A stretch of DNA of 64,000 bases from Lotus japonicus (GCF_012489685.1 NC_080042.1:79489093-79553092); one strand, 5' to 3'. Counted from the first letter of the stretch, positions 41,158 to 53,002 are shown. A program made the numbers and translations. The notes: generated by a model from the letters alone, not told the origin.

Positions 41158-41780
41158 ACGATTCAATTCGATTCACCTTACTTTCCTTTTGGTTCACAGT
41201 ACAAAATAAAACACTTGACCACTGTTGTTAATCGCGGACTATAGCAGGAAGCCAAAATTCCGCTATTTCCAACTTCTTAAAGCGGAAAATAGCGGGAAAA
41301 GCAGGAAAAAGCGGCAAATAGCGGGTAATAGTGGATTAGCGGTAAGCCAAAAAAGAGCTACGCTATAACCGCTATTTGACAACACTGCATTTGACATATG
41401 AACTGTGAACACCCTGTGCAGAATAACAAACGAATGCCCTTCCCACAGCCCCAAAAAAAAACTTCAACAAGAATGTAAAAATCGGATGACAAAAACAACA
41501 ATATGATACAGTAAGGAAAACTTGTAAAGGATAACTTCATGAATCAAAGTAACACACCTTGATCATTTCTTGCAGTGAATATGACCATTCCAGTCTCATC
41601 ACCAACCAAACACTCAGCAAGTCGCATTTGACGGGGTTGAGAACCATCAGCACGACCTTTTTGCACCACCATCTTAGTATTGACCACCTTCAAGGTTAAA
41701 GTGTGCCCACTGGTCCCTGGGCGAAGCTGATCAACCTTGGTAAACACCGGCTTCCTCAATCCTGGTTTTGAATCTGCCAT
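37740..41780 (-). CDS. At4g28440-like OB-fold protein, copy A (136 aa)
   Basis: Small single-OB-fold protein related to Arabidopsis At4g28440, annotated as nucleic-acid binding; its exact role is not established. Coding exons are 41780-41558 and 37927-37740, with a phase-1 intron (GTGTGT...TTTTCAG) of 3630 bp. A 5' UTR intron 42341-41791 is supported by CCAG/GTGATG and TTTGTAG. The protein starts MADSKPGLRKPVFTKVDQLRPGTSG; the OB core covers about residues 15-110 (LTLKVVNTK, RLAECLVGDETGMVIFTARNDQ, GSTVVMRNAKIDMYKGSMRL). It differs from copy B at four residues: Ser/Ala, Pro/Ser, Val/Ile, and Glu/Gly near the C-terminus. The long intron carries a decayed LINE and a MITE. Both reading frames are intact. 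Confidence 0.92.
39420..40760 (-). pseudogene. Decayed LINE reverse transcriptase in the intron of copy A
   Basis: Minus-strand translation in shifting frames gives recognisable non-LTR reverse transcriptase pieces in the correct order: EALKRMDNDKAAWLDIPIEV (near 40730), NCANYREIRIMSHTMKL (near 40530), NQFGFMPRRSTTETIYLL (near 40430), then DVNHKIRARWIKWRNA (near 39900). Many stops and frameshifts break it. It is absent from the same intron of copy B. Confidence 0.85.
41116..41155. repeat. (TA)20 microsatellite in the intron of copy A
   Basis: Forty bases of pure TA. The matching position in copy B (about 46697) has only gttatatattt, so the tract expanded in copy A, or shrank in B, after duplication. 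Confidence 0.95.
41220..41387. mobile_element. hAT-like MITE, 168 bp, in the intron of copy A
   Basis: Ends are cactgttgttaa and the complement of cagtgttgtcaa, flanked by 8-bp direct repeats cacttgac (41212-41219) and catttgac (41388-41395). Copy B has a single cacttgac followed directly by atatgaac, which is the empty site. The 8-bp duplication suggests the hAT superfamily. The interior is rich in agcgg/gctat units. Confidence 0.85.
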
Positions 41781-42374
41781 GTTGAATGCCCTACAAATCC
41801 CCAAAACCACAAGAATCTCCATTACAGCAAAAAAACTAGAACTTTCTATGCCTATATAAGATCTTAATACACAAGTAAAAATTGAAGGTTTGGTGCCCAC
41901 TACTTGTTTCCTTGTACATAAATTTTGAATATGAATCATCACTATACATCTTTATCCAAAATTTTCAGACAAGGCAAAACCAATTTTATCCAACATGAAC
42001 TAAAAGTACAAATACTAAACTCAATCCATATCAATTACAGTATCACAGAGCATGCATTTAGCACTAACCCCACCAAAAGGGTGTAAGAAAGTTGTGAACT
42101 TTTTAATATTCCTAGGTCAAAGCAAGGGGAAAATATTGATAACAATAAGATCCAAATCCATACTAATTTTCCGCTTCAGAAATTCAGATACAAATCAAAT
42201 TAAAAAAAAAAAAAAAAAAATCTCATGATTGGAACTTGAACCACACAAGAAAAAAGTTGAATTTTTTCAATATGAAAATCGCAAATGAGGTTGGAAAATC
42301 GGGGCAATGAAACGAAGTGGTTGAGTAAAGGAGAACATCACCTGGAGATGGAAGTGATGGAAAGAGATGAAACC

Positions 42375-42409
42375 GAAACTGAAACTGAAACTGAAACTGA
42401 AACTGAAAC
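42375..42409. repeat. (GAAACT)n hexanucleotide tract in the 5' UTR of copy A
   Basis: Five full gaaact units plus a partial one in the presumed 5' UTR exon (42342 to about 42430). Copy B has only actgaaac at the same place. On the transcript strand it reads as AGTTTC repeats. Confidence 0.9.
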
Positions 42410-42699
42410 ACAAGCGTAAGATCGAGTTTTAAGGAGACAGAGATAAACGAATGACTGGACTCGTGTTTCTCATTATACTCTTTTTCTTCGGTATCAGATA
42501 GAAAAAAAAAAAAAAAAAAAAAAAAAAGAGAGGAAAAGATAGAGATTAATAGATAAGATATATGATTTTATTTTTGTATAAGAGGTTAAAAAAAACACCC
42601 ATACAAAATACCTAACACAACTAAATATGAGAAAACTAGTTTCTATAGCATACGTCAAGAGATGAGAAGTAAGACCCATCAGAGCGTTTTAAACTAGGA

Positions 42700-43152
42700 C
42701 AAAGCTATTGAAATGACGAGTCCCGGCTTTGGGCAAAAAAATTTGCACACGCATTGCCCTCTCGCAGAGGGTGGGCAACCCAAACCATCCACTGTCTATC
42801 AAACATGTCCATTATATTACTAATGAGGATGCATACACATGAAAGCTCGTAGGTAGAGTCTTGATCGAAGACATGATGAGAAGAGAATCCAAGTAGCAAA
42901 CAACCTTTTTGTAGCCCCCATCTCAAGTCAAGCACAAGCCAAGGAAAATGGTTCAAAGCTCCGTGTGGAGAATATCATCCTCACCACCAGATTCCATGAA
43001 GCCAATGATCCACTCCCCAATGTTATTGCGAAGGCAACCGCCAAAGCCAGCTCGACGCAGGGAACTACCCACACTACCATCACAATTGATTGTAATACCA
43101 TCATCCGGAGATGAGGTCCAAGAGATAAGCCTCTTCTTGGGGTTCGACGCTG
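42700..43152 (-). pseudogene. RNase H-like (RVT_3) LINE remnant, unit A
   Basis: Minus-strand frames give ISWTSSPDDGITINCDGS, FGGCLRNNIGEWIIGFM and ILHTEL, then after frameshifts VAHPLREGNACANFFAQSRD. This is the RNase H domain found at the end of plant non-LTR elements. The catalytic Asp (NCDGS) and Glu (HTEL) are present, but stops and frameshifts disrupt the frame. The matching remnant of unit B is at 56690-57165. Confidence 0.8.
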
Positions 43153-43824
43153 CAACCAGAAAAAGAGTTTGATACAGACGAAGACATTAATAGCGGATCA
43201 TAAATGATTTTCGATCACCATTCACCACCTGAGAGTCGGATCGTGGGATCTTGACTTCATGGCGGAGATTTCACAAATCAATCAAATTTTGGTCTAGATG
43301 AGCTTTGCCTAGTCTTGGTTTAGAATTTTATGGGGAAAATTGCTTTTGGCTTTAGCTTCCGTTGTTGGCAGGCCAATAAAAGTTGATGAAAAAGACTTAC
43401 AAGTTAATAAGGGCACATTCACTAGGACTGTGTTGAGATTGATCATATTAGATTAGTTGTTAGAATTGACCCCAAAAAAAAAAGGATTAGTTGTTTGAAA
43501 AAATTGGATTTGGGACAATATTACAACTTTGTTAAACTTAACGTGGATGAAGTTTTTCTCCAAGCTCTGGTGAGAAGAGAGTTGGAGGGTTGTCCAAGAT
43601 GAGATGGCGGTTCTATGGTTTTATTTCGGGCCATGGAGGTTCATTGGTAGCAAAGTTTGAGTTTGAAATCTAGTTCTGAGCTTTTGTAGGAGAAGAGAGT
43701 TCAAGTTTCTTAATGTGAAATTGTCTATTTGGAAATAATCTCACTGATTAATGATATAATCAGCTTAAGTTTCACAATTTAAGCATCAAGTGATAGTCAA
43801 CTCATTGGACTGAGACTCTCGAAT

Positions 43825-43909
43825 GTTAAGTTCTACCATGCCCATAAGGAGGCAAATGCTGTATCGGATTGGCTTGCAAAGCATCGAATTGGTGTAAATG
43901 AAGATACAA
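43825..43909 (+). pseudogene. Short RNase H C-terminal fragment at the duplication junction
   Basis: Plus-strand frame reads FYHAHKEANAVSDWLAKHRIG, which resembles the end of the plant non-LTR RNase H domain (REAN..ADWLAK). It lies in the ~92 bp that separate the homologous parts of units A and B, in the opposite orientation to the remnant at 42700. Confidence 0.5.
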
Positions 43910-44648
43910 GTTCTCATCGTCAAGAACCCTGCCAATCTCATTCAAAAATCAAATATTTTTGAATCTGTCATTTCAAAAACATGGGGCAATGTACCAATAG
44001 AGAAAAATTATGAGATGATGCCTAAAGCTTCATCCACATGTGCATACCAAATGATGGAGTCCATATTATCAGTGTTAATCATCAGTCAAATAAAAATCAC
44101 AACCAAGATTCTTCTTTTGAGATTACTCCCTTCTGCACTTGCATTTAAAAAAATTCACAATTTGTTGATGATTCAAGCAATCAAGGATTTCATTTCCATG
44201 CACATCTTTTATGAGATATACCCTTGACTGGGCATAAAGATAACGATGAAGAGTGAGACTAAACAAAGAAATACAATAAGGATAAACACTCACCTGCCAA
44301 ACATATAATCCAAGTAGAGGAAGATGTACTCAATCCAAATATAAAATCATAAATAGATAGCATACAAAAAGCTTGATCTGGAAAAGCCAGTTCCCTTTTT
44401 TTTCCTCCACTTACAAGTTATAGCCATCATCTGTTCAGAGCTTGAGCTTCAAGACCCATGTGAGTCTATTGCAACAGTCACAAGCAACTGCTGGTACTAC
44501 TGGCTACACAAATTTCTATTCCTAGCAAGGTGAATGGCGATGAGCATGATCTGAAAATGTCCCATAGACAAAAGTAGATCTCTTTTCTTTCTTGATTTGT
44601 TTTGATTTTTTATTAGAACAGAGAACAAATTTCAGAGTATCCAGGAAG

Positions 44649-47164
44649 TCATTCCACAACATTCACCAGCTCGTACTCAATCAGGGACAAGTTATTATCT
44701 TCCTTAACAGTGAAACTAGCAGGTCCTGCGACCTCAACACGGCCCCACTTGTCCACAGCGAGTCTCATTGATCCTTTGTACATGTCAATTTTGGCATTGC
44801 GCATGACTACAGTGCTGCCCTCTTTCATCAAATCCACTGAAAAGAAGTTGGAACCAAAGGAAAGTGTTTATAAACGTTTTCAAAAATACTGCTGAACTGT
44901 AGATGTTGTGAAAGGATAAGCAAACAACATTCATGGGCGAAGAGACAAATCTAGGATGTAATCTACTTTAAATAATCACATATCAACCGCTTTAATTATA
45001 TCAGAAAGATTGTTTCTATATCAATCTAATTTGAAAATTATACATCAAAAATATTATTTAAAACTTCATTTAACAGAACAACTGATTAAATAGGCATGGA
45101 TCAATGCCATAGGCACTAGCTGACCACATGGACAGTATAGTGGTAAAGAGAATATTCACTCTGAGAATAACAGAACTCCCACATGGCAGGGAGAAGCAGG
45201 GAAGGTGTGATTTTTGTTAGAGAAAATAATTAAAAGGAGAAAAGGAGAGGCATAGGGGAGGTAGGCATCACTCGAGGCAACGGGAAAGGGAATGTGTATG
45301 GATTAGAGCAATCATATCCACAAAGGTTTAACATTATCATACAAACATTAGTGTACACTGTACACTAAAATCGATATTAATAGGACAAAGTAGCATCAAA
45401 ATCCTATTAATTGAGATTCTATATTATTTGGCATGATTAATATTATTTACTATACAACAGATGAACCTTTATAAAATCCATTGTCTCACGCTATTTCAAA
45501 TTATGATATCCATTTGATTTCCAAATTTCCATATATAAGTAATAGTATATGAAAATTGGAACACTCCTACCAGAACCAAAAACATTAATCAAAGGGATGA
45601 ATTAGGAGGAGGCTCTGAAGCGTAGATTAATGAACCAATGTGATTTTCTGCTTACAAGAGAATCACTAGATTCAAGCTATTCAGAAATTTCCTTCTCTTT
45701 TGGCTCTTTGCCATTGGGTTGAACTGAAAAGCCCCAAATTGGATATGCATGATCGCATGATAGTATGATACAACTAGCTTTATCATCTTTTTGTACTTTT
45801 TCTTCCAAACCTAGATGTGTAAGGTCTTATCTCTTATGATAACTTTTAGGTTATGTTTTACAGTGATGGAAAGGGGTGAAATGGTGAGAATAGAGTCATA
45901 ATAGGTTCCGGGATTGTTTAAAATAGGATGAAATGAAAATGAACACTAAGGGGTGCATTCCATTCAATATTCACTCATTCTTCCCCTCAATACAGGTGGA
46001 ATGAGATGGAACAAGTCTTTTTACCCACTCAATCATTAAAATACCCAAACAAGGGAATGATAACTTATTCCTCCATTCCACTGTGCATTAGAGTAACATC
46101 CAAAGATCACCTTAAGGTTACCGAATGCTGTTACACTGAATATTGCCACATATTTAGTCAAGAGATCTTAGATTGGTTCACAAATGCTAAACCTGCAAAA
46201 GATACATTTCTTTTTTTTCTTTGACTTCTATAAAAACTTGATGCAAAAAGTTTATATGGCTGTAGTGTATTGCTACAAAATGTTATGGATGTGTCAAATA
46301 GGACCTTCGTGGGTCTAAAACCCAGAAAAATACAAAACCATCAACTACCCAAATTCAACTCCTACTAGATAGAAATTTGGTAATTTACTTTTTACTACAT
46401 TAGTGTAAAACTTATTACAATGATGCATTAAACCATGAAAAGATATTTAGAGGCAAACAACATATCTTTAAACTTAATACATGAAGAACTCTATGGCAAA
46501 CCATGATTCATGCAGCCAACCCCACCTAGAGCAAAAAGGCTTGATGGTGATGGTTATCGTTATTGTTATCACTGTTAACGTCATTATATCGAAGGCCATA
46601 TGCAATAATAAAGGTAAATTTGGGTTAAAGCAACTATTTTAAATATTTTCTTTCATTTTATTGGCATATATTCTTTATAGTATTTTTAAGAAATGTCGTT
46701 ATATATTTACAATGATTCAATTCGATTCACCTTACAAATCATCCTTTTGGTTCACAATACAAAATAAAACACTTGACATATGAACTATGACCACCTTGTG
46801 CAGAATAATAAATGAATGCCCTTCCTACAGTCCCCCCCAAAAAAAAAGTTCAACAACAACGTAAAAATATGATGACAATAACAACAGAAGGAAAACTCGT
46901 AAAGGATAACTTAATGAACCAAAGTCACAACATGCACATACCTTGATCATTTCTAGCAGTGAATATGATCATTCCAGTCTCATCACCAACCAAACATTCA
47001 GCAAGTCGCATTTGACGGGATTGAGCACCATCAGCACGACCTTTTTGCACCACCATCTTAGTATTGACCACCTTCAAGGTTAAAGTGTGCCCACTGGTCC
47101 CTGGGCGAAGCTGATCAACCTTGGTAAACACAGGCTTCCTCAATCCGGGCTTTGAATCTGCCAT
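44649..47164 (-). CDS. At4g28440-like OB-fold protein, copy B (136 aa)
   Basis: Tandem paralogue of the gene at 37740-41780. Coding exons are 47164-46942 and 44836-44649, with the same phase-1 intron position (GTATGT...TTTTCAG) but only 2105 bp of intron. A 5' UTR intron 47759-47175 is placed by the same splice motifs as in copy A. The protein is MADSKPGLRKPVFTKVDQ... ending IEYELVNVVE, with GRADGAQSRQ, GMIIF and VAGPASF where copy A has SQPRQ, GMVIF and VAEPASF. No stop or frameshift is present. The promoter of copy B is interrupted by a MITE at 47874 and then by the Helitron at 48199, so its upstream sequence differs strongly from copy A; expression may differ (inference). Confidence 0.92.
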
Positions 47165-47873
47165 GCTTAAGACCCTACAAATCCCCAAAACCACAAGAAT
47201 CTCCATTAAGCCAGCAAAAAAACTTGAACTTTGCACACTATGCCTATATAAGATCTTAATATACAAGTCAAAATTGAAAGTTTGATGACCACTACTGGTT
47301 TCCTTGAACATAAATTTTGAAAAATAAATGTCACTTTATACATCTTTATCAAAAAAATTCAGCTAAAGGAAAACCCATTTTACCCAACAGGAATACAAAT
47401 GCAAAACTCAATCCATATCAATTACAGTATCACAGAGCATGCAATTAGCACTAGCCACACCTAAAGGGTATAAGAAAGTTTTGAACTTTTTAATATTCCT
47501 AGGTCAAAGCAAGGGGAAATTATTGATAACAATAAGATCCAAATCCATACTAATTTTATGATTCTATTGAACACGCTTCATAAATTCAGATACAAATCAA
47601 ATTAAAAAGAAACTCTCATGATTGGAACTTGAACCACGAAAGAAAAAGTTGAATTTTTCAATATGAAAATTGCAAATGAGGTTGGAAAAGCAGAGGAAGG
47701 AAACGAAGTGGTTGAGTAAAGGAGAGAGGAGAGAAAGGGGAAGGAGATTGGAACATCACCTGGAGATGGAAGTGAAATTGCTGTGAGGGGATGGAAAGAG
47801 ATGAATCCGACACTGAAACGCAAGCTTAAGGTCGAGTTTTAAGAAGACAAAGACAACGACAAAATCCTTATTA

Positions 47874-48179
47874 CTCCCTCCGGTCCTATTTATAAGCAGC
47901 AAAAAAAAAAAATTCACATAGTTTAAGAAATGTAGTTAAACTAGATAAAATGCATTAAATTTGTCTTGAATCAAAATAAACTTCCAAAATTACCCTTTGT
48001 TATTAGTATTGGAAAGTGGAAAAGAGAGAGAATAATTAATGAGGCACATTTTACAAGTTAGAATTAATAAGGGCATCATTGGAAAAAAAAATTAATATAG
48101 CTCAAACTTTCATTTGGTTCTTATAAAAAGGACCAAGATTTTTCTTCTCTTTCATGCTTATAAATAGGACCGGAGGGAG
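47874..48179 (+). mobile_element. Stowaway MITE family copy 2, 306 bp
   Basis: Ends are ctccctccggtcctatttat and ataaataggaccggagggag, flanked by TA (47872-47873, 48180-48181). It is absent from unit A, where agacagagataaacgaatg is continuous, so it inserted after the duplication. It lies about 50 bp upstream of the 5' UTR exon of OB-fold copy B. Confidence 0.92.
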
Positions 48180-51100
48180 TATAAACGAACTGGACTCATC
48201 TACTTGTAGGAGTACTAAACTTGAAAAGAGAGCCAGAAGGAACACTGTTCCTAAGAAAGCTCTCAATCCTGGCCGTTCAATTATTTTTTTAGCGGCCCCA
48301 CTTGCTTATATTGATTTTTGACCATTGATCATTGGTGGATGTATTTGGGCTGGCCTAAGAAAGGAAGCCCAATAGTTTCACGGAGCTTACCCCTCTCTAC
48401 CTGACGTCATTCTTTCGTTGAAGATGGAGATGATGAATGGGAATAGTGTTGGTTTGGTCTTCTCTTCCTGTCATGATGTTTGCTTTTCGTCATTTGTTTA
48501 TGGGTTAGGTTGATAGTAGCTGATGTGTGTAAGTCAGTGGGTAGATTTTTGAAGGAGAAGAGTACCATCTTTGATTTGAATGGGGTATTCGAATTTTCTC
48601 TTTTGAGGATTAGGTTAGATGATGAGTTGAGTGTAGCAGATATTGGAAGTACTGACTATCTGTCTTCTGATGATCGGTGCTGTTGATTTTGTCATTCTCC
48701 CTTGTGGTTCTTTGATCGTTTGTTCTGAGTGTTATAGATTTCATCATACTGACGTAATTTGAGTCAATCGAGTGTGGGTTAGGCGGAGACTGCCCTGGAT
48801 GTGATTTGGACTAGGGTTAAGTTTTGAATGAACATGGGGGAATAGTGCCCTCCAATTGTCAGAAAGAGAGAAAAATGAGAAGGAGTTCCTGTTTGGTCTT
48901 CTGCTGAAGCTTCTATAGATGTGGTATTCAATTTGATCACGGTGACGAAGAAGATGGTGGAAGTTGAAGGACGAAATTTCACTGTTTACGTTTCGTATGA
49001 TCATAAGGTGACGAAGAAGGACCAGATTCAGAAGCCAAGATGATGAGAGATCACGTCAGTTCAGTACAAGTGCAGCAGGTTCATTCCCTTTACGCAATTC
49101 ATCACTTTCCCGATAAATTCCCCTGTCATATATTAGTGATCGTAGTTTGCTTAATTACCCCTTTGGCTGCTACATTTGATGCAGTTGGCAGTTTTGGTGA
49201 GCACAATGTGGCATTGTCTTCCTATATTCGGGGGAAGACACTTTCCTTCTTGCTGCTCCATGTTTTTCTGCTGCTGGTACTTTGTGAGAGGTAAACCATT
49301 GGTTTCAACTGCCACTAGGAAATTGAATTTTTTTATTTTTCTCTGATTTATAATTTTTTTTATGAATGACCTGTGAGTGATTCTTAGGAGTATGTAAAGA
49401 TAACTGGTAGATGAATAAATCGCTAGGTATATTATTTTTTTGCTTATGTATGAGTTTATGAAATGCTACATTCAAGATTTTTGGTTGTCACAATATGATA
49501 TTCAGTTGGTTTGACACAGACACTTACGATTATCCACCACATCTTGATGCTCACTTGGTATTAATCATTCCTTTATTTGTGCAAGAGTAACACTGCTATG
49601 CAATTGAACCAGCCTTTGTGTATAGATTTTTTACTAGGAAGTCAAATGTGCACGAGTTTCACTGCTCTGTTGTATGGGAAGTTTAAATCAATTGCAGAAT
49701 TAGTTTTCGTTCCAGTCCAAGCTTTTTGATTTAGGGTGCCATCTGCTCTCCTTTAGTGACAAGGTAACAATTTAAATGCTTTTTGAATTATGAGTTTCTT
49801 TATAGGTGAATAATACTCTATTTCTAGCAAAACAATTAGGGTGTTTACAATTGAATTTGCGTCCTTTGAATTCTATAAGCAATTAAAGGATGTATCAAAT
49901 TTTTTACATATGCTAAGCTTTGGCTTCTTTACACCATCGTTGCTATTCCGTTGTGATTTTTCAGCAAAAGTCTCTTCTACTTGGTCTAAAATAAACATTT
50001 TATGTTTCCCTTTCTCTTCATTTTAGATATGTAAGTGGCTCATATGATTCTGGCAAAGTGGCAATGTCTTCCTCTTATTGACTAAAGAGATTTCAAAGCA
50101 CGAATCTTCGAAAATAGTATAGAGGGTTCATCGTTGAGGCTTTTCTATCTTGCACTTTCAGTTTTTGGTAACTCTTCCTCCAAAATTGGTAACTTTTCCT
50201 TTTCAGTTTTGGTAAATTTGCAATTTTAGCATTTTTAACTTTGCCTACACTTCATATTTTCAAAATTGGATTTGTCACTTATTACAGATTACAGGTTTGT
50301 TTATAAATCTTGATAAATACAATATTTTATTTGCTTTGTGTTGTACCCTTTTAAGTTTTTGATATCATTTGTACCTATTTTTGTTTGAATGATGGGTTGC
50401 TTTGTTCAAATCTGGTGCCAAAAGAGGCCTAATTACAAATTCTAACGAATTATATTATTATGTTGTTCTTTAAAAACTCTTTGTTTGTGCTGGGATCACA
50501 TTAATTTGAGCCCTATGTCAGTGGTGTATTAGTTGAGTGTGCAACTACTGTAAGTTGATACCTCTGATATTCTCCAATCATATTAGCAGTTTCAGTTTAA
50601 AAGTTGTTTTTTGTGAACAATATCTCTTATTATGTGTGGTGAACATTTGATTGAAATTTAATGCTTTGTTTTATAATAGCTTTTGATTAATGATATAATT
50701 GAGACCATGTCATGTGAAATGTGATATTTCTCTTTTGTCAAATGCACCTGCTGCCAAGCTAACATTGAGCAGTTTGATTCTTCGGAGAATCATAAGCTAG
50801 AGTCAAATTGAACAGTGCTTTTGCTTTCAATAGAGTGGAAAGAAATGGGATCCAAGAAGGTGGAAGGAAGTCCTCCACAAGCTATGGAATTGAAGAAATG
50901 GGTGTATTGATTCAGTACAAGTTGATGCTCATGAGAGTTCAAATTATCTCACTGTTTACAAGTAATTTACGAGGTGACCTTTATGTTTCCAAGTCCCTCT
51001 ATAAATGCCTATATAGGCATATTTGTTTTTGCCTTTCAGACTGTACATCACATATCACTACTCACTTGAAGTAACTTCGAAATTATAGAGCCCTTTGAGT

Positions 51101-51465
51101 GTTTTTGCTGGCGTAAAAATGTACCAATCAACCCTATTTATTTTCTTGAGTATTTATGTGTTTTTTAGTCATGGTAAATGGGGTATTCTCAAGACTACTA
51201 TACATGATATCTTGTGTTTTTATAATATTGGGATATAGTTTTAATGTTATCAAACTCTAATGTGATCTAGCAATAGATGGTTTGTTCAAGCGTTTATATT
51301 TTGATAGAAAGGTTATGTTGCTTGATAGGAAACAGATAAAAGAAAACAAAATGGCATGAAAGGAACTTTTCAACCTCTCAAATAATTCTCTTTGCTTTGA
51401 AATTTCTTTGATGCTTCAGAATTAGGGTGCAGATAAGCATGCTACTAATTCTTTGAAATTTCGCA

Positions 51466-51690
51466 GAGACCAAACAAGGCCCTCGTGAGGATGCTATTAC
51501 TTCAAGCTCCAAATAACCGTGTATTAAGATTAATGTTGTTGAGGAGGGTACTATTGAGGAAGATCTTTGTTCAAGTGGATGCACTACACCAAAGGCTAAA
51601 GAGTTCAGAATTCCGAAGGTATTAACATATCCACCAGCTCCAAAGAAGAGAATAGTAATGCTCAATAAGAATATGTTGAAATTAAGATGA
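51466..51690 (+). pseudogene. Captured SIAMESE-RELATED-type CDK inhibitor fragment
   Basis: One frame reads ETKQGPREDAITSSSK, a stop, then PCIKINVVEEGTIEEDLC, SSGCTTPKAKEFRIPKV and LTYPPAPKKRIVML, ending TGA at 51688-51690. The CTTPK..EFRIP....PPAPKKR block is the conserved motif of plant SMR cyclin-dependent kinase inhibitors, which restrain the cell cycle and promote endoreduplication. The in-frame TAA at 51514-51516 could come from a single base change of CAA. A splice-acceptor-like tttcgcag lies directly upstream. It lies inside the Helitron in the same orientation, so I read it as a captured, probably non-functional gene piece. The family call rests on this one motif. Confidence 0.7.
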
Positions 51691-52389
51691 AATTTATAAT
51701 TCTTATACATTCAAGTGCTTGAGCTTTAGTCACTAGATTACTCTAAATTTTCTAACATGGACGTTTAATCTTCTTGATGTGTTAATTAGGTATTTGTGCA
51801 ATAAATGGAGAAGCAAATTATGTAAGGTTACAAATTTAAAAAAATGGTAAATCCACTTCTTCAACTTTTCTCTTTGAAAAACATGTAGGAGATAAGGGTA
51901 CGACGAGACATCGCATGTGAATTGAATTTTTTTGCTTAAGTTTTCAAATTTTTATACTGCTAATCAAGTCATTGTTTTGATTTTCAAAATGCTCATTTTA
52001 TTCATGTGTGATAACCTCATTCTTTCCATGATATCAGCTTGGAACTCTATTGTGTGTGGGACTAGGATGTGCTCTTCAAGTGTGATAGTCGTATTAATTT
52101 TCTGTGTTCAAACAGTAGCTTTCAATTTTTCAGTTTTCTTCCAGCTTTGATTTGGATTTTATCTTAAAAGACTTTTCTCTTATGTGTGGTTAAGCCTTAA
52201 TTGGAGTATAAATTGTTTGTTTATTGGCAGAAGCTGTGTTTTTTTTAATGAAAATTGATGATGTGAAGCTAACTATGAATGGGAACTGATGAATGTTATA
52301 GTGAACAATGGACGAATCATTTTGTTGCTTAAATGTGTAAGTCTTATTCTTTTCACTTTCTCTTGGTCATCCTATATTACCAGTGCATT

Positions 52390-53002
52390 CAAGAGGTAAA
52401 GGAATATCATGGGTTGTGCAGAACGCTGGAAACAAAGAGAAGTGGTTGGATGAAGGCCTTTTTGCTTTGCCATGGAATGACATGATTGAAAAAACTAGGA
52501 GATTTTGCTTGAATTGAATGAACCTACTGAGAAAAATGCAAGTTTCTACTTATGTAAACATGATTTGTTTTTTATATTTCTATTCCTTTTGTTGTCCACG
52601 TTGGAAAAGTTTTTCTTGGTCACAACTACCTTGTTTACACAGTTAAAATTTAATGTGGTGAACTGTTTATGCTTTGTCTGAAAGACTTCTGAAGTGGATT
52701 AATAGATCCAAAAGTATAATTTCACAGTGGTGTTAGCTTGACATGGGCTCAAGATGCAAGTTCATTGTTTTATGCTATGTTAGATGAAAGCAATGACCTG
52801 ACATGTAAAATTGTTGTTGGCTATACATTTTTATTAGTTTTTGGGGTTGGAGGAAGGGAATGGATTTTAGCTTAAGATAGTATCATAAGTTAAACTTTAA
52901 TGTGGTTTTATGGCAGGGTTCTTTGTAAAAATACTTGGATATGATCCTGTGGATGATTTTGCAGTTTTAAAGAAAGATATTCCAACTATTGTGTGGACAT
53001 AA
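52390..53002 (+). pseudogene. Other exon-like pieces in the Helitron, unknown origin
   Basis: At about 52391-52513 a frame reads RGKGISWVVQNAGNKEKW then LDEGLFALPWNDMIEKTR, with a probable frameshift near its end (a ~LELNEPTEK continuation in another frame). At 52917-53002 a frame reads FFVKILGYDPVDDFAVLK then KDIPTIVWT and stop, directly after an acceptor-like tggcag. The amino-acid composition looks like protein, but I cannot name the source genes. Confidence 0.35.

Larger units (their letters stand above)
37041..43909. repeat. Tandem duplication, unit A (~6.9 kb)
   Basis: The unit begins at ttctcatc..caagaaccctgccaatctc (37041) and the same sequence restarts at 43910. It contains the OB-fold gene copy A, its 5' UTR exon, and an RNase H-like LINE remnant. 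Homology to unit B is lost in the middle of the long intron (about 38405-41030 against 45303-46620). It resumes at gggttaaagcaacta and runs to about 43817. The last ~92 bp before 43910 have no counterpart at the end of unit B. Confidence 0.85.

Noticed and set aside
41544..41942. Longer version of OB-fold copy A starting upstream of MADSKPG
   Set aside because: The extra residues come from the 5' UTR intron; a good acceptor lies just before the MADSKPG start and both copies share that start.
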